Positions 1 to 9,292 of a DNA stretch of 64,000 nt are shown here, one piece after another. Within the stretch, counting starts at the first letter, position 1, and the number at the start of each line of letters is the position of its first letter. The stretch lies in the NCBI GenBank assembly GCA_963971225.1, contig OZ020269.1:26701783-26765782 (forward strand), in the 5' to 3' direction. The position numbers and the translations under genes were made by a program. Source of the DNA: Melieria omissa. Taxonomy: Eukaryota > Arthropoda > Insecta > Diptera > Ulidiidae. The notes below the pieces were generated by a model. The model made no database searches. It had not been told where the DNA came from and saw only the letters and a list, made by a program, of their open reading frames with translations.

Positions 1-1727
1 CGAAAGCAAGTTTTGCGTTTAATATTCATTTTATTCGCCAATGCAAAGACCGAACGCCAGCAAAGCAGATATCGACTTGATTGTGTTTGTTGTGCTTATT
101 GTATGTACATACTTTGCCTTTAATCAGTTAATGTTATTAAGACAACAACAATAACAACAATAACACAATAAGCACAACAACAAGCAGCGCATTTATGAAT
201 TGGGTGGAGCCTAAGCAGAATCGCTTTCAATAAGTTCTTAAAAAATTTCTACTCGCATTTGTCACTGCAGAATTTCGCATTTTGTAAGCGAGCAATCAAA
301 GGCGTTGCTGATGGGTGGGATGGCTGGCTGGTTGACTGACTGACTGACTAACTGAGCGGTAGTGTAATACGTATGACTGAAGTTTGAGTGGTCGTATGCG
401 GAATTCTGTGTAGTGACGTGCTTGGCAATTATGATTTAAGCAATACATAAATTATGAAATTGTTATTGTTTTATTGACTTTGGCTTTTAAGCTGCAGAAC
501 TTCAAGGCCATGTCGGTGCTCTTGAAGTGGCAACTGTATCTAAATTATAGTAGCGTTTCTAAAGACGCGGGCGGCTCTAAGACAGTTTATCGAATTTCAA
601 AGGTACAGTCACAAAGTATTTTTTAATTGAATTGAAGTCCAGGGCAGGTTTACTGAGCGTTTGGTGAGACTGGAAGGAACTATTTAACCATGAACTGCTT
701 TCTTATGATCGCATACTTAGTTCAACTGTTTGAATGGACCAAAAACTGCCAATAAAATAGGACAACGCCAGGACACATATTCGCCAGAAATTTCGGAATC
801 TTGGTTGGAAAGTTTTGATGCATCTTTTTTAGTTTCCGGTTTTTTTTCTATTTTGCTGAGAATTGATTGTAATTTTAATTATAATAAATAAATAATAATA
901 ATATAATAAATAAATAAATAATAATAATAATACTGTTTACACTTTTGTTGTTTGGAAATTGTGCTTAAAAAGATTATGAAAATCGCTTAGTAGAGTCTTT
1001 TTTTGTCATGAAACTACATTTAAAATTGTACAAATGTTAGAAAAAACATACATTTGCGTATATTTTGGGAATATCCGACAAATCCTATGTTAAATAAATA
1101 GACCAAAAATATAAAATAATTAAAAATAAATACGAAATACATATAAGGAATAAACAAAAAATAATTGGCAAACAGATCGGTTGAGTGGGTAAATAAAACG
1201 CGGGTTGATTTCGGTGTTTATTCAGCGGTCGACTTTCGAATGGGGTACAGAATACAAATACCTAAACATTGGGCGACTGTTGACAGGCCGAGACTGGTAA
1301 CAGAAATTGGGGGAACATAAAGAAGGAGGTGGAAAATCTTCGAATGATACCGGAACTCCAGAAGGAGAAGGGAGGGATGTGATTAAGGGATTGAAGTCCA
1401 CAGATCACTTAACACACCAATCATTATGCCAAACGATTTTTCTTTTTCGAAACTATACTATGAACAATTTCTCTTCTATTTGTCACTTTTTTTTTGTCAG
1501 CTGTAAATATGCATAGAGGATCGGATATCCTTAAAATATTTAAAAATGTTTTTCTCAGCCCATAGATTAAGTTGTAGTACAATTCATGCAACATTTCGTT
1601 TCAAAATTTCAATTCCTATAAACATTTAACTGCCATTCAACTGATAGAAATTACTATATCGATGTTCCTGATTATCTCAGTTCTTTGAGGGCTTAGGAAA
1701 TGGCGCGAAAAATGCATAGAAATCTGT
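1..1727. other. AT-rich non-coding stretch with an AAT microsatellite
   Basis: I see no gene here. An impure AAT/AATA simple repeat runs from about 881 to 932. The short open frames are AT-driven and carry no recognisable domain. Sequence just before 1728 may already belong to the LINE relic that follows, but its reading frame is lost. Confidence 0.6.
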
Positions 1728-1978
1728 AGTGACAGTCTAGCTGCACTGAAGACCAAAGAGAACGCGCGAGTAACTTCTATGATTTTACAAGAATGTAAGA
1801 TGAAGTTAAAGTCAGCTGCAAGACGTAAAAAGATCCAACTTATCTGGGTTCCTGGACACACAAGAGAATGCGCGAGTAACTTCTAAGATTGTTAGATGAA
1901 ATTAAAATGAGCTCCAGCTTATTTGGGTACCTGGACACTGTGTTGTTCAAGGTCAGGAAATTGCCAGTGAACTGGCTA
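1728..1978 (+). pseudogene. LINE RNase H domain remnant, part 1 (interrupted)
   Basis: From 1728 the + strand reads SDSLAAL, then about 30 residues, then IQLIWVPGH. These are the third-aspartate and histidine motifs of the RNase H domain that follows reverse transcriptase in I/LOA/R1-like non-LTR retrotransposons. A diverged partial tandem duplication follows: GCGCGAGTAACTTCTA recurs at about 1757 and 1870, and a second LIWVPGH-like segment follows at about 1917-1937. The frame then reads ELA and is cut by the hAT element starting at 1979. The LINE resumes at 5363-5747. It carries frameshifts and stops and is non-functional. The family assignment is by motif only. Confidence 0.75.
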
Positions 1979-2159
1979 AAGGGGCGTAGCCAAGGGGGGG
2001 TTTAGGGTGTCAGAACCCCCCATAGCCTATAATTTGTCAACATTTTCAATCACTATGCATCGTATGTACGTTCCCACATTAGCAAAAAGGTCTTTTCATC
2101 TTTAAATATTTTAAAGAATATTAACAAAACCATTTTTTTACCGAAACTAATTTGTTTTT

Positions 2160-2358
2160 TTAATAGTCACGTTTAGGCTTAATGCAGCGATTTGCATGTT
2201 CTAAAAACATGTCTAAAGAGTAGTTTAGTTCGTCGACCGGAATGTCGTTCAGGATGTCGGTACAAGCCTTTTGGATAGTTTCTACGTTCTCAAAACGCTT
2301 TTTTCATCGGCAAATGCATTCTTTGAAAAGATGAAATTCGCAGGGTGCCACATCACGT
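2160..2358 (-). pseudogene. Mariner transposase C-terminal fragment
   Basis: The minus strand reads DVAPCEFHLF, then after one TGA stop KKRFENVETIQKACTDILND, and later DMFLEHANRCIK before a stop. This is the C-terminal part of a mariner DD34D transposase, where SPDLAPCDFFLF normally holds the third catalytic aspartate; here that position is glutamate. Only about 66 codons remain, and I found neither an N-terminal part nor terminal repeats. It sits between the hAT left end and the Transib left end. Confidence 0.7.
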
Positions 2359-2570
2359 GAAAACAAAAAAACAGTCAAAACAAGTGTCAATAGATGGGAT
2401 GTCATCCTTCGATAGCCAAATGTTCAGTTAAAATGCAATACATTTATGCTATTGAGATGCTTAACCGTCGCACTATGGCCCAACGGTCGGTAAAACGTTG
2501 CAAAAATCAAAAATTTCATGAAAGCGTTCGATAAAATGAATACACTCATCTTATTGAGAATTACCCCCGT

Positions 2571-2591
2571 AATCCCTTATAGGGATTACGA
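2571..2591. repeat. Short perfect hairpin inside the Transib element
   Basis: GTAATCCC and GGGATTAC form an 8-bp stem around a TTATA loop. I cannot tell whether it is part of the Transib subterminal structure or a separate relic. Confidence 0.5.
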
Positions 2592-3289
2592 ATATGTAAC
2601 TTTCATTAAATTCAGATTAGTAGTTTGGGAGGTAAAGCCGCTCAAAGTTGACAATTTTTCCACATCGAGAAAAATTTGTATTTTTTGGTTTTTTTTTTCC
2701 TCTTTAAGATTGATCTGTATGTAAATGAAGCGACCAATCGGTAACTTGTTGGTTTTTTTCTAAAAGATACGTTAATTGTTAATATAATAAAAATAAAAAA
2801 TGTTTATTTTGTTTTAAAAGTTGTTCGATCTACCGATTGCTCGAAAAGTCTATATTTCGACCTTTTTTTCAACTTTGATCGAAAATAAAAAAAAAAGACC
2901 AAAAATGACCTCCGCGAAATTGAGGGAGGTTATTTGCTATTTAATTATTTACCTAACTTCCAAAACTCAGCTGCCGCTTTTTGCCGCTTTACTTTCTAGA
3001 GCAATAAAAGTGAAGCAACCTCGGGTCGAAAACCACGTAATTATACGGAAAATCGCGCACATTTAGTACGGTCAAAAACCCTTTTGTGTTGCTGGCATTT
3101 ATCTATATCTATATATGTAATGACGCTCAAACGGACTCGCCGATTTCAATGAAATTTTCTTTATTGGATTGGTCTTGAGTCAGTTCAGGTTCGTGCGAAA
3201 AGAAAATTCCGGAAAATCTATTGGAAAAGTCGGAAAACCCCTGTAATTTTTGACTGTGAATCCTGAAAATTGTCAGACGATAACGTTGG

Positions 3290-3690
3290 AACTATAAGTC
3301 ACACATCAATTAAATTCACTAGGAACTTACTATTTAGTCGTGTCCTTCGACAGATGGAATGGGGCGGGTATTGGACGAGGGGGCGTGGCACCACTCTTAC
3401 AAGCCAAATCTGAATAATGGAATATTTTCGAAATTGTAAGGTGCAGAGGATTGAAATTTAGTATTGTGTCGTCCCATAGATGAGTCATTCTACTGGTAAG
3501 ATTTGATGGGCGTTGGACAAGGGGCGTGGCATATTTTTTGTGACCTTAATATTTTGCTGAATTATAAGTCGCACAGCAATGAAACTAAGTACGGACCTAC
3601 CATTTATTCATATCATTCGACAGCGGGAATTGTGCGGGTATTAAACAAGGGGGCGTGGCACCGCCCATTTAACTTAAATCTGGTTCAAGC
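3290..3690. repeat. Degenerate tandem repeat, period about 263 bp (GGGGCGTGGCAC motif)
   Basis: Two diverged units align. The segment from about 3313 (accession of motifs: ACTATTTAGTCG, TTCGACAG, GGGCGGGTATT, then GGGGGCGTGGCACC) recurs at about 3576, with an extra GGGGCGTGGCA near 3524. The same motif set recurs at 38.8-39.5 kb. It lies inside the Transib interval. I cannot name the family; a Helitron-related origin is possible but unproven. Confidence 0.5.
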
Positions 3691-3729
3691 GCAGTCGATT
3701 TCTTTACTAAATATTAGCAGTCTCGATTG

Positions 3730-4083
3730 CAGCCTCGATTGAGTTTTTTAGAGAAAAAACTTACTCCTACGGTGCATAAAATTGAAGCACATGGAAAGGA
3801 TTTTATAGTATACCAGTGCTTACCAAAAGGGGATTTGTCTGAAGAAGCTCAAGAATGCAAAAATAAGCACTACAAAAGGTATAGATGTATGAATGCTTGC
3901 AAAATATCACGAGCTAGACAAAATGAAGACCTTTTCAAGATGTTAGCAGTCTCTTCTGATCCAGTTATTTCATCTATGAGATCTGTAAGATCACAAAAAG
4001 AACTTACAGATACTTATAGCTTAGAAATGATTTCATTATTAGACATTCCTTCCAGTGTAGATAGCGATTTTGAAAAAATTTAA
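3730..4083 (+). pseudogene. Transib transposase C-terminal remnant
   Basis: This open stretch of about 118 codons has no ATG at its start. It reads LTPTVHKIEAHGKDFI, then LSEEAQECKNKHYKRYR, then NEDLFKMLAVSSDP. As I recall the family, Transib transposases end with a similar block (SEEAQE, N-K, NEDL, SSDP), and the SEEAQE region holds the third acidic catalytic residue equivalent to the RAG1 glutamate. The flanking CGTCG duplications and CACTATGG ends agree. The rest of the transposase is missing. A profile search is needed to confirm; an unknown transposon protein is the alternative. Confidence 0.65.
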
Positions 4084-4413
4084 CTTTCCAAAAAATTTTT
4101 TTTTTGTAAAAAATTACGTATGAATCAATAAATTATATTAATTTATTAGAAAAAATATATCAACAAAATAATTTTTTAATGCAAACAAATAAGTAATTTC
4201 ATTGTAGTATGAAGTTTTACTAAATCTTAACTTTGGCAACGAATTTTAAAGCCCCCTGTTACTGTGGCACCCTGTTTTTTCCCCATTTTAAAGCTTAGAT
4301 ATTACACTTTCAGATGCAGTTTAAATTTTTTAAATATCTTTATTGGTTCAGAAGTTATGATTTTTGCAACGAAAAATGGCAAACCGGGCCATAGTGCGTC
4401 GCCTTACTAAAGA

Positions 4414-4681
4414 TGATCCCAGGCACTTCCGCTGCTATTTTGAGTAAAACTTACAATAAATATATAATAATTAAAAATGTTTTTCATACTTCAGCATTTA
4501 GTATCTTCCTCTGGCGATAGTTCTTATTTCGGAAAAAAGCCTAACTTTAATGATTTATTTTGAGACTATGGAAAATATTAGAAGACTTCTTTCCAGAGGG
4601 TTTATTGAACACATAATGAGGTACGCAAACAAAATTTATCGTGAGTTTTATTCAAAATGGTAGCGAAAGCGCCTGGGATCA
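4414..4681. mobile_element. Inverted-repeat MITE nested in the hAT element
   Basis: The arms start TGATCCCAGGC at 4414 and end GCCTGGGATCA at 4681. They continue inward for about 40 bp with few mismatches (CTTTCGCTACCATTTTGA on one arm). I could not identify a convincing target duplication. There is no coding capacity. Confidence 0.6.
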
Positions 4682-5370
4682 CCCAGATACATTTGTATAA
4701 AAAATGACAAAATTCAAGTTTAAACATGAAGAAAATTTCAAAATTTATTTTTTCATGTTATTGAAAATTACCTTAAAATTTGTGCAGATATTAAACATGT
4801 ATCTTAAAAAGATCACCCGAGTGGGTATAAGTAAAGCGAAGGTTAAATCCAATTTCAAGAATTCCAATGAAGATTTTGGCTTATCTTTTATGAATTACCG
4901 CCCAGTTTTGATCTACGGGGATCGCGGATTCAGTTGGCTAACACTTTGGTCATCATTTATGTTCTGACAATCGTTTTTAAATCGCTTTTACCACTTATGA
5001 ACTCCACCACGGTATAAACAAATATCACCATAAACTTGGTCCATCAATTTAAATGCTTTGGTTAAAGTTTAAACATGTTTAAAACAATAGTTAATATTGG
5101 ATCGTTGTTCGATGCACATTTTTGTACGATGACACAAACATACTTTCACTTCAGATGCAGTAACTTTGCTTTCAGTCCACCAATTTTCATGAAATTTGTA
5201 CTAAAAATCAGGGGAAACATTTAGTTTTTAATGCATTATGTCACATAAGCCACAAAAAAAGGCCCTATTAGGAAAGTGCACTTTACTTAAAAAACATGTA
5301 ATACTAAACTGGCGAAACATTTTTTTAAAACCCCCCATGACCAAGTTCTTGCTACGCCCCTGACTGGCTA

Positions 5371-5747
5371 CCTTTGGATCAAGGAATCAGGAAACCTTTG
5401 AGACCAGAGCCATAACCGATATCAGTTTAGCAGACACCTTGAACTGGATCAAGTCCTTTGTAAATAATCTTCACGGGTCGTTGGTCTAATTTGGAAAAAT
5501 GTGTTATGGAACTGCTAAGTGTTTTGTGATATGACGAAACAGAAAGGAAAGAAATTCCTTCTGAAACTGGTGGAGAAAGATCATCGCGAAACGGTTGGAC
5601 TTATCAGAGGATACAAGCCAACAGATGACCAACATGGGCCTCCGTGACTTGCAATTTTGTCTTCCTGCTCAGAGGAGGAAGACAGCATTTGCTCTGACTG
5701 TGTCCTACATTCGCCAGAACGAGATTGACTTTAGATGTTATGAGGAT
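5371..5747 (+). pseudogene. LINE RNase H / C-terminal region, part 2
   Basis: Directly after the hAT target duplication the frame continues ELATFGSRNQETFETR, then ADTLNWIKSFVN. Further on, ETVGLIRGYKPTDDQHGPP and a degenerate cysteine region with EEDSICSDC resemble the GHxPxxxHAxRLGL and C-x2-C-x-EEE tail that follows RNase H in these LINEs. It joins with 1728-1978 once the hAT element is removed. It is interrupted again by the foldback element at 5748, and sequence after 6181 may be its 3' end. Confidence 0.65.
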
Positions 5748-6173
5748 TAAGATGGGTCGCACTCCATACAAAATAAAAATCACGTTTCAGTCACCACCTA
5801 AAAATAAAATTCAGAGTGTTTAATGACTATTTCGAAAATATTGCGATTCTGAGGTAAGCCAATTGTGAGCGGTTTTGCTTCAAAAATACCTCTAATTATC
5901 ATGTTTTTTGGGTGTAACTTTTTTGTTGTTGGACATTTTCGAATAATTTTTTTTGGTTAGATAAACCTTCAGGAGTTCTTGGATTGCACATATTTTGTAA
6001 AAATATTTTTTTTTAATTTATTGAGTTAACATGATAATTAGAGGTATTTTTGAAGCAAAACCGCTCACAATTGGCTTACCTCAGAATCGCAATATTTTCG
6101 AAATAGTCATTAAACACTCTGAATTTTATTTTTAGGTGGTGACAACACCAATTTTTTTTCGCGACCCACCTTA
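5748..6173. mobile_element. Foldback MITE with long near-perfect arms and 8-bp target duplication
   Basis: The ends are TAAGATGGGTCGC and GCGACCCACCTTA, with 8-bp direct repeats ATGAGGAT at 5740-5747 and 6174-6181. Arms of about 105 bp (5799-5903 and 6030-6134) are essentially perfect inverted copies around a 126-bp AT-rich centre. The 8-bp duplication suggests a hAT- or P-type transposase. A transcript would fold into a long hairpin. Confidence 0.85.
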
Positions 6174-6181
6174 ATGAGGAT

Positions 6182-6532
6182 GGGCAAAGTCCATTCTCTT
6201 TTCCTGTGCGATCTTCTGAAATTTGTAAAGACTTCAGAAAAGAACGAGTAGTTTCTTCCCTTCCTTTTTTTCCATTTCCTTGCATAGCCCAGTTCTCATT
6301 CTACTGTTATCGTGATTGAGGAATGGATATTCCGTCGGTGCTGTCTTTCACTTCTATCAAGCATATACATATCTGTCTAAGAGCGAGTCTTTAACAACCA
6401 TCTGTATAGTTGTATGTCTTAAAGCGTGAAAATAAATCGTATATATTTAGGCACGAATAGAAATTGAATCATAATGGGTCCTTTTTATGGCTTAAATGAG
6501 TCTTCGGCTATTCTGCCATTCAGACAGCGACT
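6182..6532. other. Unassigned sequence, probably LINE 3' remnant
   Basis: This continues the sequence split by the foldback element. No frame longer than about 40 codons resembles a known protein. Confidence 0.35.
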
Positions 6533-7916
6533 TTAACCCTTTCCGGAAATTTGTACGATATATCGTACAATTTTTTCGACGATTTTTTATTTGACAGCGA
6601 ACGCACTTTTTATGGAACAGCTTTTTAATTCTCATTAAGCTGTGTTTAGGCTGTGTTGTATCATTCTGTTTAAAAATATAATTCATAGTAGCCATGGCTA
6701 CACAGTATGAGTGCGTTTTGTAAGCAGCAGTTTGCAAGAATTTGAAAAACCAGCAAATGACAGTACTTCTGCGTAGTAATTTTTAAATATTTAATACTTT
6801 TTGGTACCAAAAAGGGAAACAATTTCAAAGTTTGAATCTCAGTTGATTTATAGAACTTACTAAATTTACCATTTTTTGCATCTAAATATTTTTCCCGAGT
6901 GTTTAAAAAAATTGTGCGATATATCGTACAAATGACCACAAGGGTTGTAAAGCTTTGTACGATATATCGTACAAATGGAAGGCAAAGGTTGCAAGTGACG
7001 TTTGCATTTTTTTTAAATTATAGGTTTGGTAACAGATTTTTTGCGTTTGTATGACTGCCACGCCCACCTGTAAACAACGTGGCTAGTAAAATTCGACTTT
7101 TCGGCAATTTTCGATTACAAATAAGAATTACTAGACGATTTTGTGTTTTACTGGGCAGACACGGGTTATGTAAGGTTAATCATGCGTACTTGCCACTCCC
7201 ACTATGATAATAAGAATCGGTTGTATTCAGTATCTTTCTGTAAAGCTATACTAATTTTTATTGATTCTGTATTTTATTGAGAGAAAAAGGGCTTTGCAAC
7301 AACAACAACGGCTTTATAAGGCCGAATAAAGCTGTGGTCAAAAGCAATAATCGCTTAAGTCGACTTAAGAAGAAATTGAGTTATGGATGCCACCACGTTC
7401 CCTTGACTGTGCTTTACATATGTGTAAAATCGGGGAGCTTGTAACTTTAAAATAAAAAAAGTTATTAATAAAAACCTATTTGCATTCCCATAAGGAGTAC
7501 ACTATGCGCTAAAACTTTAAAACGAGATTGCTCGAAACAGCAATTTTCGACTTAAGCGGTTATTGCTTTTGACCACAGAAATGTGAATCAATTGTTTACA
7601 TATATAATTTATATAACTTTCGATCAAAATGAAATCACGATTTGATTTTTTTTGTTATATTTTATGTTTTTTATCAAAACAATCAATGAATTGTTCACAA
7701 AACTTTAAAAACTGAATCCAAAAATTCATGAATTTTTACCTCTTTGCGGACCATTGTACGATATATCGTACAAAATTAATGAACCTGCAATTCTCAACCA
7801 AAATGATTTTTTTGAAATTTGTTTGCATTTTATTGCTAAAATGTTGAATAAGAGTCAATATTTTGAAGGAAAAATTGTTATCTCAAGAAATGTGGAAAAT
7901 GACCGGAAAGGGTTAA
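6533..7916. mobile_element. piggyBac-like TTAA element with four 20-bp palindromes
   Basis: TTAA at 6533-6536 and 7913-7916 flanks inverted ends CCCTTTCCGG and CCGGAAAGGG. The palindrome TTGTACGATATATCGTACAA occurs at 6551-6570 (14 bp inside the left TTAA), 6955-6974 and 7754-7773, and with one change at 6912-6931. TTAA duplication, CCC-starting ends and a palindrome at this offset are the layout of piggyBac ends. No transposase is readable, so it is non-autonomous. A 247-bp MITE is nested at 7332-7578. Confidence 0.8.
7332..7578. mobile_element. Nested MITE with 32-bp terminal inverted repeats
   Basis: The left arm starts CTGTGGTCAAAAGCAATAAT and the right arm ends with its reverse complement, with one mismatch over 32 bp. 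The inner edge is TTAAGTCGA. No clear target duplication is seen, so the superfamily is unknown. It has no coding capacity. Confidence 0.7.
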
Positions 7917-8127
7917 ACTATTTTATGTTATAGTTTAGTGTCGATTTATAAAGTCAAGTTAGAAGATTTTTTCTAAGCAATTGTTTTATTTAAAACAAAT
8001 ATACATTGCACACTAAATACAAAAGAGTCATACATTAAAATGTTAAAAAATCTAAATTATTCCATAATTCAATTCACATTTATCATCTCTAACTACTTCG
8101 AAAATATTATTTTTATCACTGTCTTCT

Positions 8128-8372
8128 TTAACCCTTTCGGGACGGAGTTTTATTTTGATATCCAAAATATTCTGAGTAGAAATTTTCTCATGCCATGAAT
8201 GTTGGGGTTAGAAAATTATATTGGAAGATCACAAATTCCGAAATCATCCTTTTATGTGGGAACGTCGATATTGAAGAAATATTTTGCGTGGGTCGTAAGA
8301 TTTGAATAATTGTTTTGAGGGGCATTAAAAACGTGCTGGGACGTATTATCCTAGTAGTTCCGAAAGGGTTAA
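8128..8372 (+). mobile_element. TTAA MITE family A, copy 1
   Basis: TTAA at both ends; the ends are CCCTTTCGGGAC and TTCCGAAAGGG. The ~237-bp interior is closely alike in four copies (8128, 18504, 29162 in the opposite orientation, 39146). The strong family palindrome lies 14 bp inside the right end (here CTGGGACGTATTATCCTAG). It is a piggyBac-type non-autonomous element. Confidence 0.85.
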
Positions 8373-8570
8373 CTGGTAAAATACATTCTTGCGTTTTTAT
8401 GTGAATTGCGTTGCTTCTGCTGGATTAACAGTTTAACAGATTAACCTTAATTCCCAGAACTGAGCCTCACTGTCTCACTAAAGATTTCAAATGGTGATTA
8501 ATCCAAAAGATTTTTGAGTCCATTATTTTATGTAATCATCTAATGGAATGTTAGAATTATTTTGCGTTTA

Positions 8571-9162
8571 GGGTGTTTTTTTTAGAGGTATAGAACTTCG
8601 AATTGAAATAAAACACAAGAAAATCGTTTTAATGTCCATCAATTTGGCTTTATTGGAAGGATAATTTTATGCCATTAATGTTTAAATATGATTTCGGGCA
8701 TGTGGCCGCCGCGGCTGGCTCGAATAAAGCCAATTCTACAGGTCCAATTTTCAGTTGATGGACAAAGCTCCAATTGCTGTGCACGGTGGCGAATCGATTC
8801 ATTCGGGTCCTCTTCAACATTTTGCTCTACAGCGGCAATTGTTTCTTCGGTGCGCACTGTTCGACGTCTCTGCGGATGCGTATTATCACATAGAGTAAAC
8901 GTAAAGCGAAAACGATCCATGGTTAACCGAATTAATTGCTCTGATGGACCATAAAATGGACGGAGCTTGCGGTAAACTTCGCGAACTGAACCATTATTTT
9001 CGAAATAAATTTGCACGATTTGCAAGCGTTGTTCTTTTGTCAACCTGTTCATGATGAAATGGCAAACCAAACTGAACATAAATGACATTAGAGTTGCCAG
9101 ATTTGACCACAAAATGCCAGTTTTATCTCTATTCGAAAAACAAACCTCTAAAAAAAACACCC
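8571..9162 (-). mobile_element. Tc1/mariner-type deletion derivative (592 bp) with perfect ends
   Basis: The 19-bp terminal inverted repeats GGGTGTTTTTTTTAGAGGT and ACCTCTAAAAAAAACACCC match perfectly and are flanked by TA (8569-8570 and 9163-9164). The element carries a short minus-strand reading frame joining the N-terminus and the extreme C-terminus of its transposase, so it is an internal-deletion product of an autonomous element. Perfect repeats suggest recent movement. Confidence 0.85.
8675..9052 (-). CDS. Internally deleted transposase: HTH domain fused in frame to the C-terminal tail (125 aa)
   Basis: The start MNRLTKEQRLQIVQIYFEN and the following GSVREVYRKLRPFYG form the first helix-turn-helix of a Tc1/mariner-type transposase. 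QRRRTVRTEETIAAVEQNVE, ESIRHRAQQL and CPST belong to the linker and second DNA-binding domain. After CPST the frame jumps to NWTCRIGFIRASRGGHMPEI and IIFKH, which I recognise as the usual C-terminal end of the family. The whole DDE catalytic core is missing, yet the frame stays open to a stop at 8675. The ATG at 9052 fits the conserved start; upstream in-frame residues come from the terminal repeat. If expressed, it could bind transposon ends without cutting. Family recognition is from memory. Confidence 0.75.
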   Translation of the reverse strand: MNRLTKEQRLQIVQIYFENNGSVREVYRKLRPFYGPSEQLIRLTMDRFRFTFTLCDNTHPQRRRTVRTEETIAAVEQNVEEDPNESIRHRAQQLELCPSTENWTCRIGFIRASRGGHMPEIIFKH

Positions 9163-9292
9163 TATATAAATTTAACATTTTAGACAGTTTTGGTACTTTT
9201 TAGAGAAATGTTCTCAGTAATTTAGATCATATAAGTCTGACAGTCTCACTTCTCGATTTACGTTACTTTTAAAATTCTGGGAATTAGGTTTA

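Larger units (their letters stand above)
2471..4396 (+). mobile_element. Transib-family transposon remnant
   Basis: The terminal inverted repeats start CACTATGGCCC at 2471 and end GGGCCATAGTG at 4396. Further inside, both ends share CGTTGCAAAAATCA. Five-base target duplications CGTCG flank it at 2466-2470 and 4397-4401. Five-base CGNCG duplications and CAC-starting ends are typical of Transib, the transposon family related to RAG1. A reading frame at 3730-4083 resembles the transposase C-terminus, which supports the call. At 1926 bp it is shorter than autonomous copies (about 3 kb), and the middle is replaced by unrelated repeats. Confidence 0.75.
1979..5362. mobile_element. hAT-superfamily element (3.4 kb) inserted in the LINE
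   Basis: The ends are AAGGGGCGTAGC and GCTACGCCCCTG, so the inverted ends differ only at the first base (hAT ends normally start CAGGGG). Perfect 8-bp target duplications ACTGGCTA lie at 1971-1978 and 5363-5370. An 8-bp duplication is the hAT hallmark. The subterminal parts carry G/C runs (GGGGGG near 2000, CCCCCC near 5330). No hAT transposase could be read. The interior is filled by other insertions: a mariner fragment, a Transib element and an inverted-repeat element. Removing 1979-5370 rejoins the LINE reading. Confidence 0.85.
8441..9292. repeat. Possible older inverted-repeat element enclosing the mariner-like insertion
   Basis: TTAACCTTAATTCCCAGAA at 8441 is nearly the inverse of TTCTGGGAATTAGGTTTAA at 9275-9292. 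Without the nested element at 8571-9162 this would be about 260 bp. TTAA lies at or one base from each edge, so a further TTAA MITE is possible, but the match is imperfect. Confidence 0.3.

Noticed and set aside
5744..6177. TTAA-type boundaries for the foldback at 5.75-6.17 kb
   Set aside because: TTAA-like bases lie near both ends, but the 8-bp duplication ATGAGGAT with 13-bp inverted ends explains both junctions exactly.
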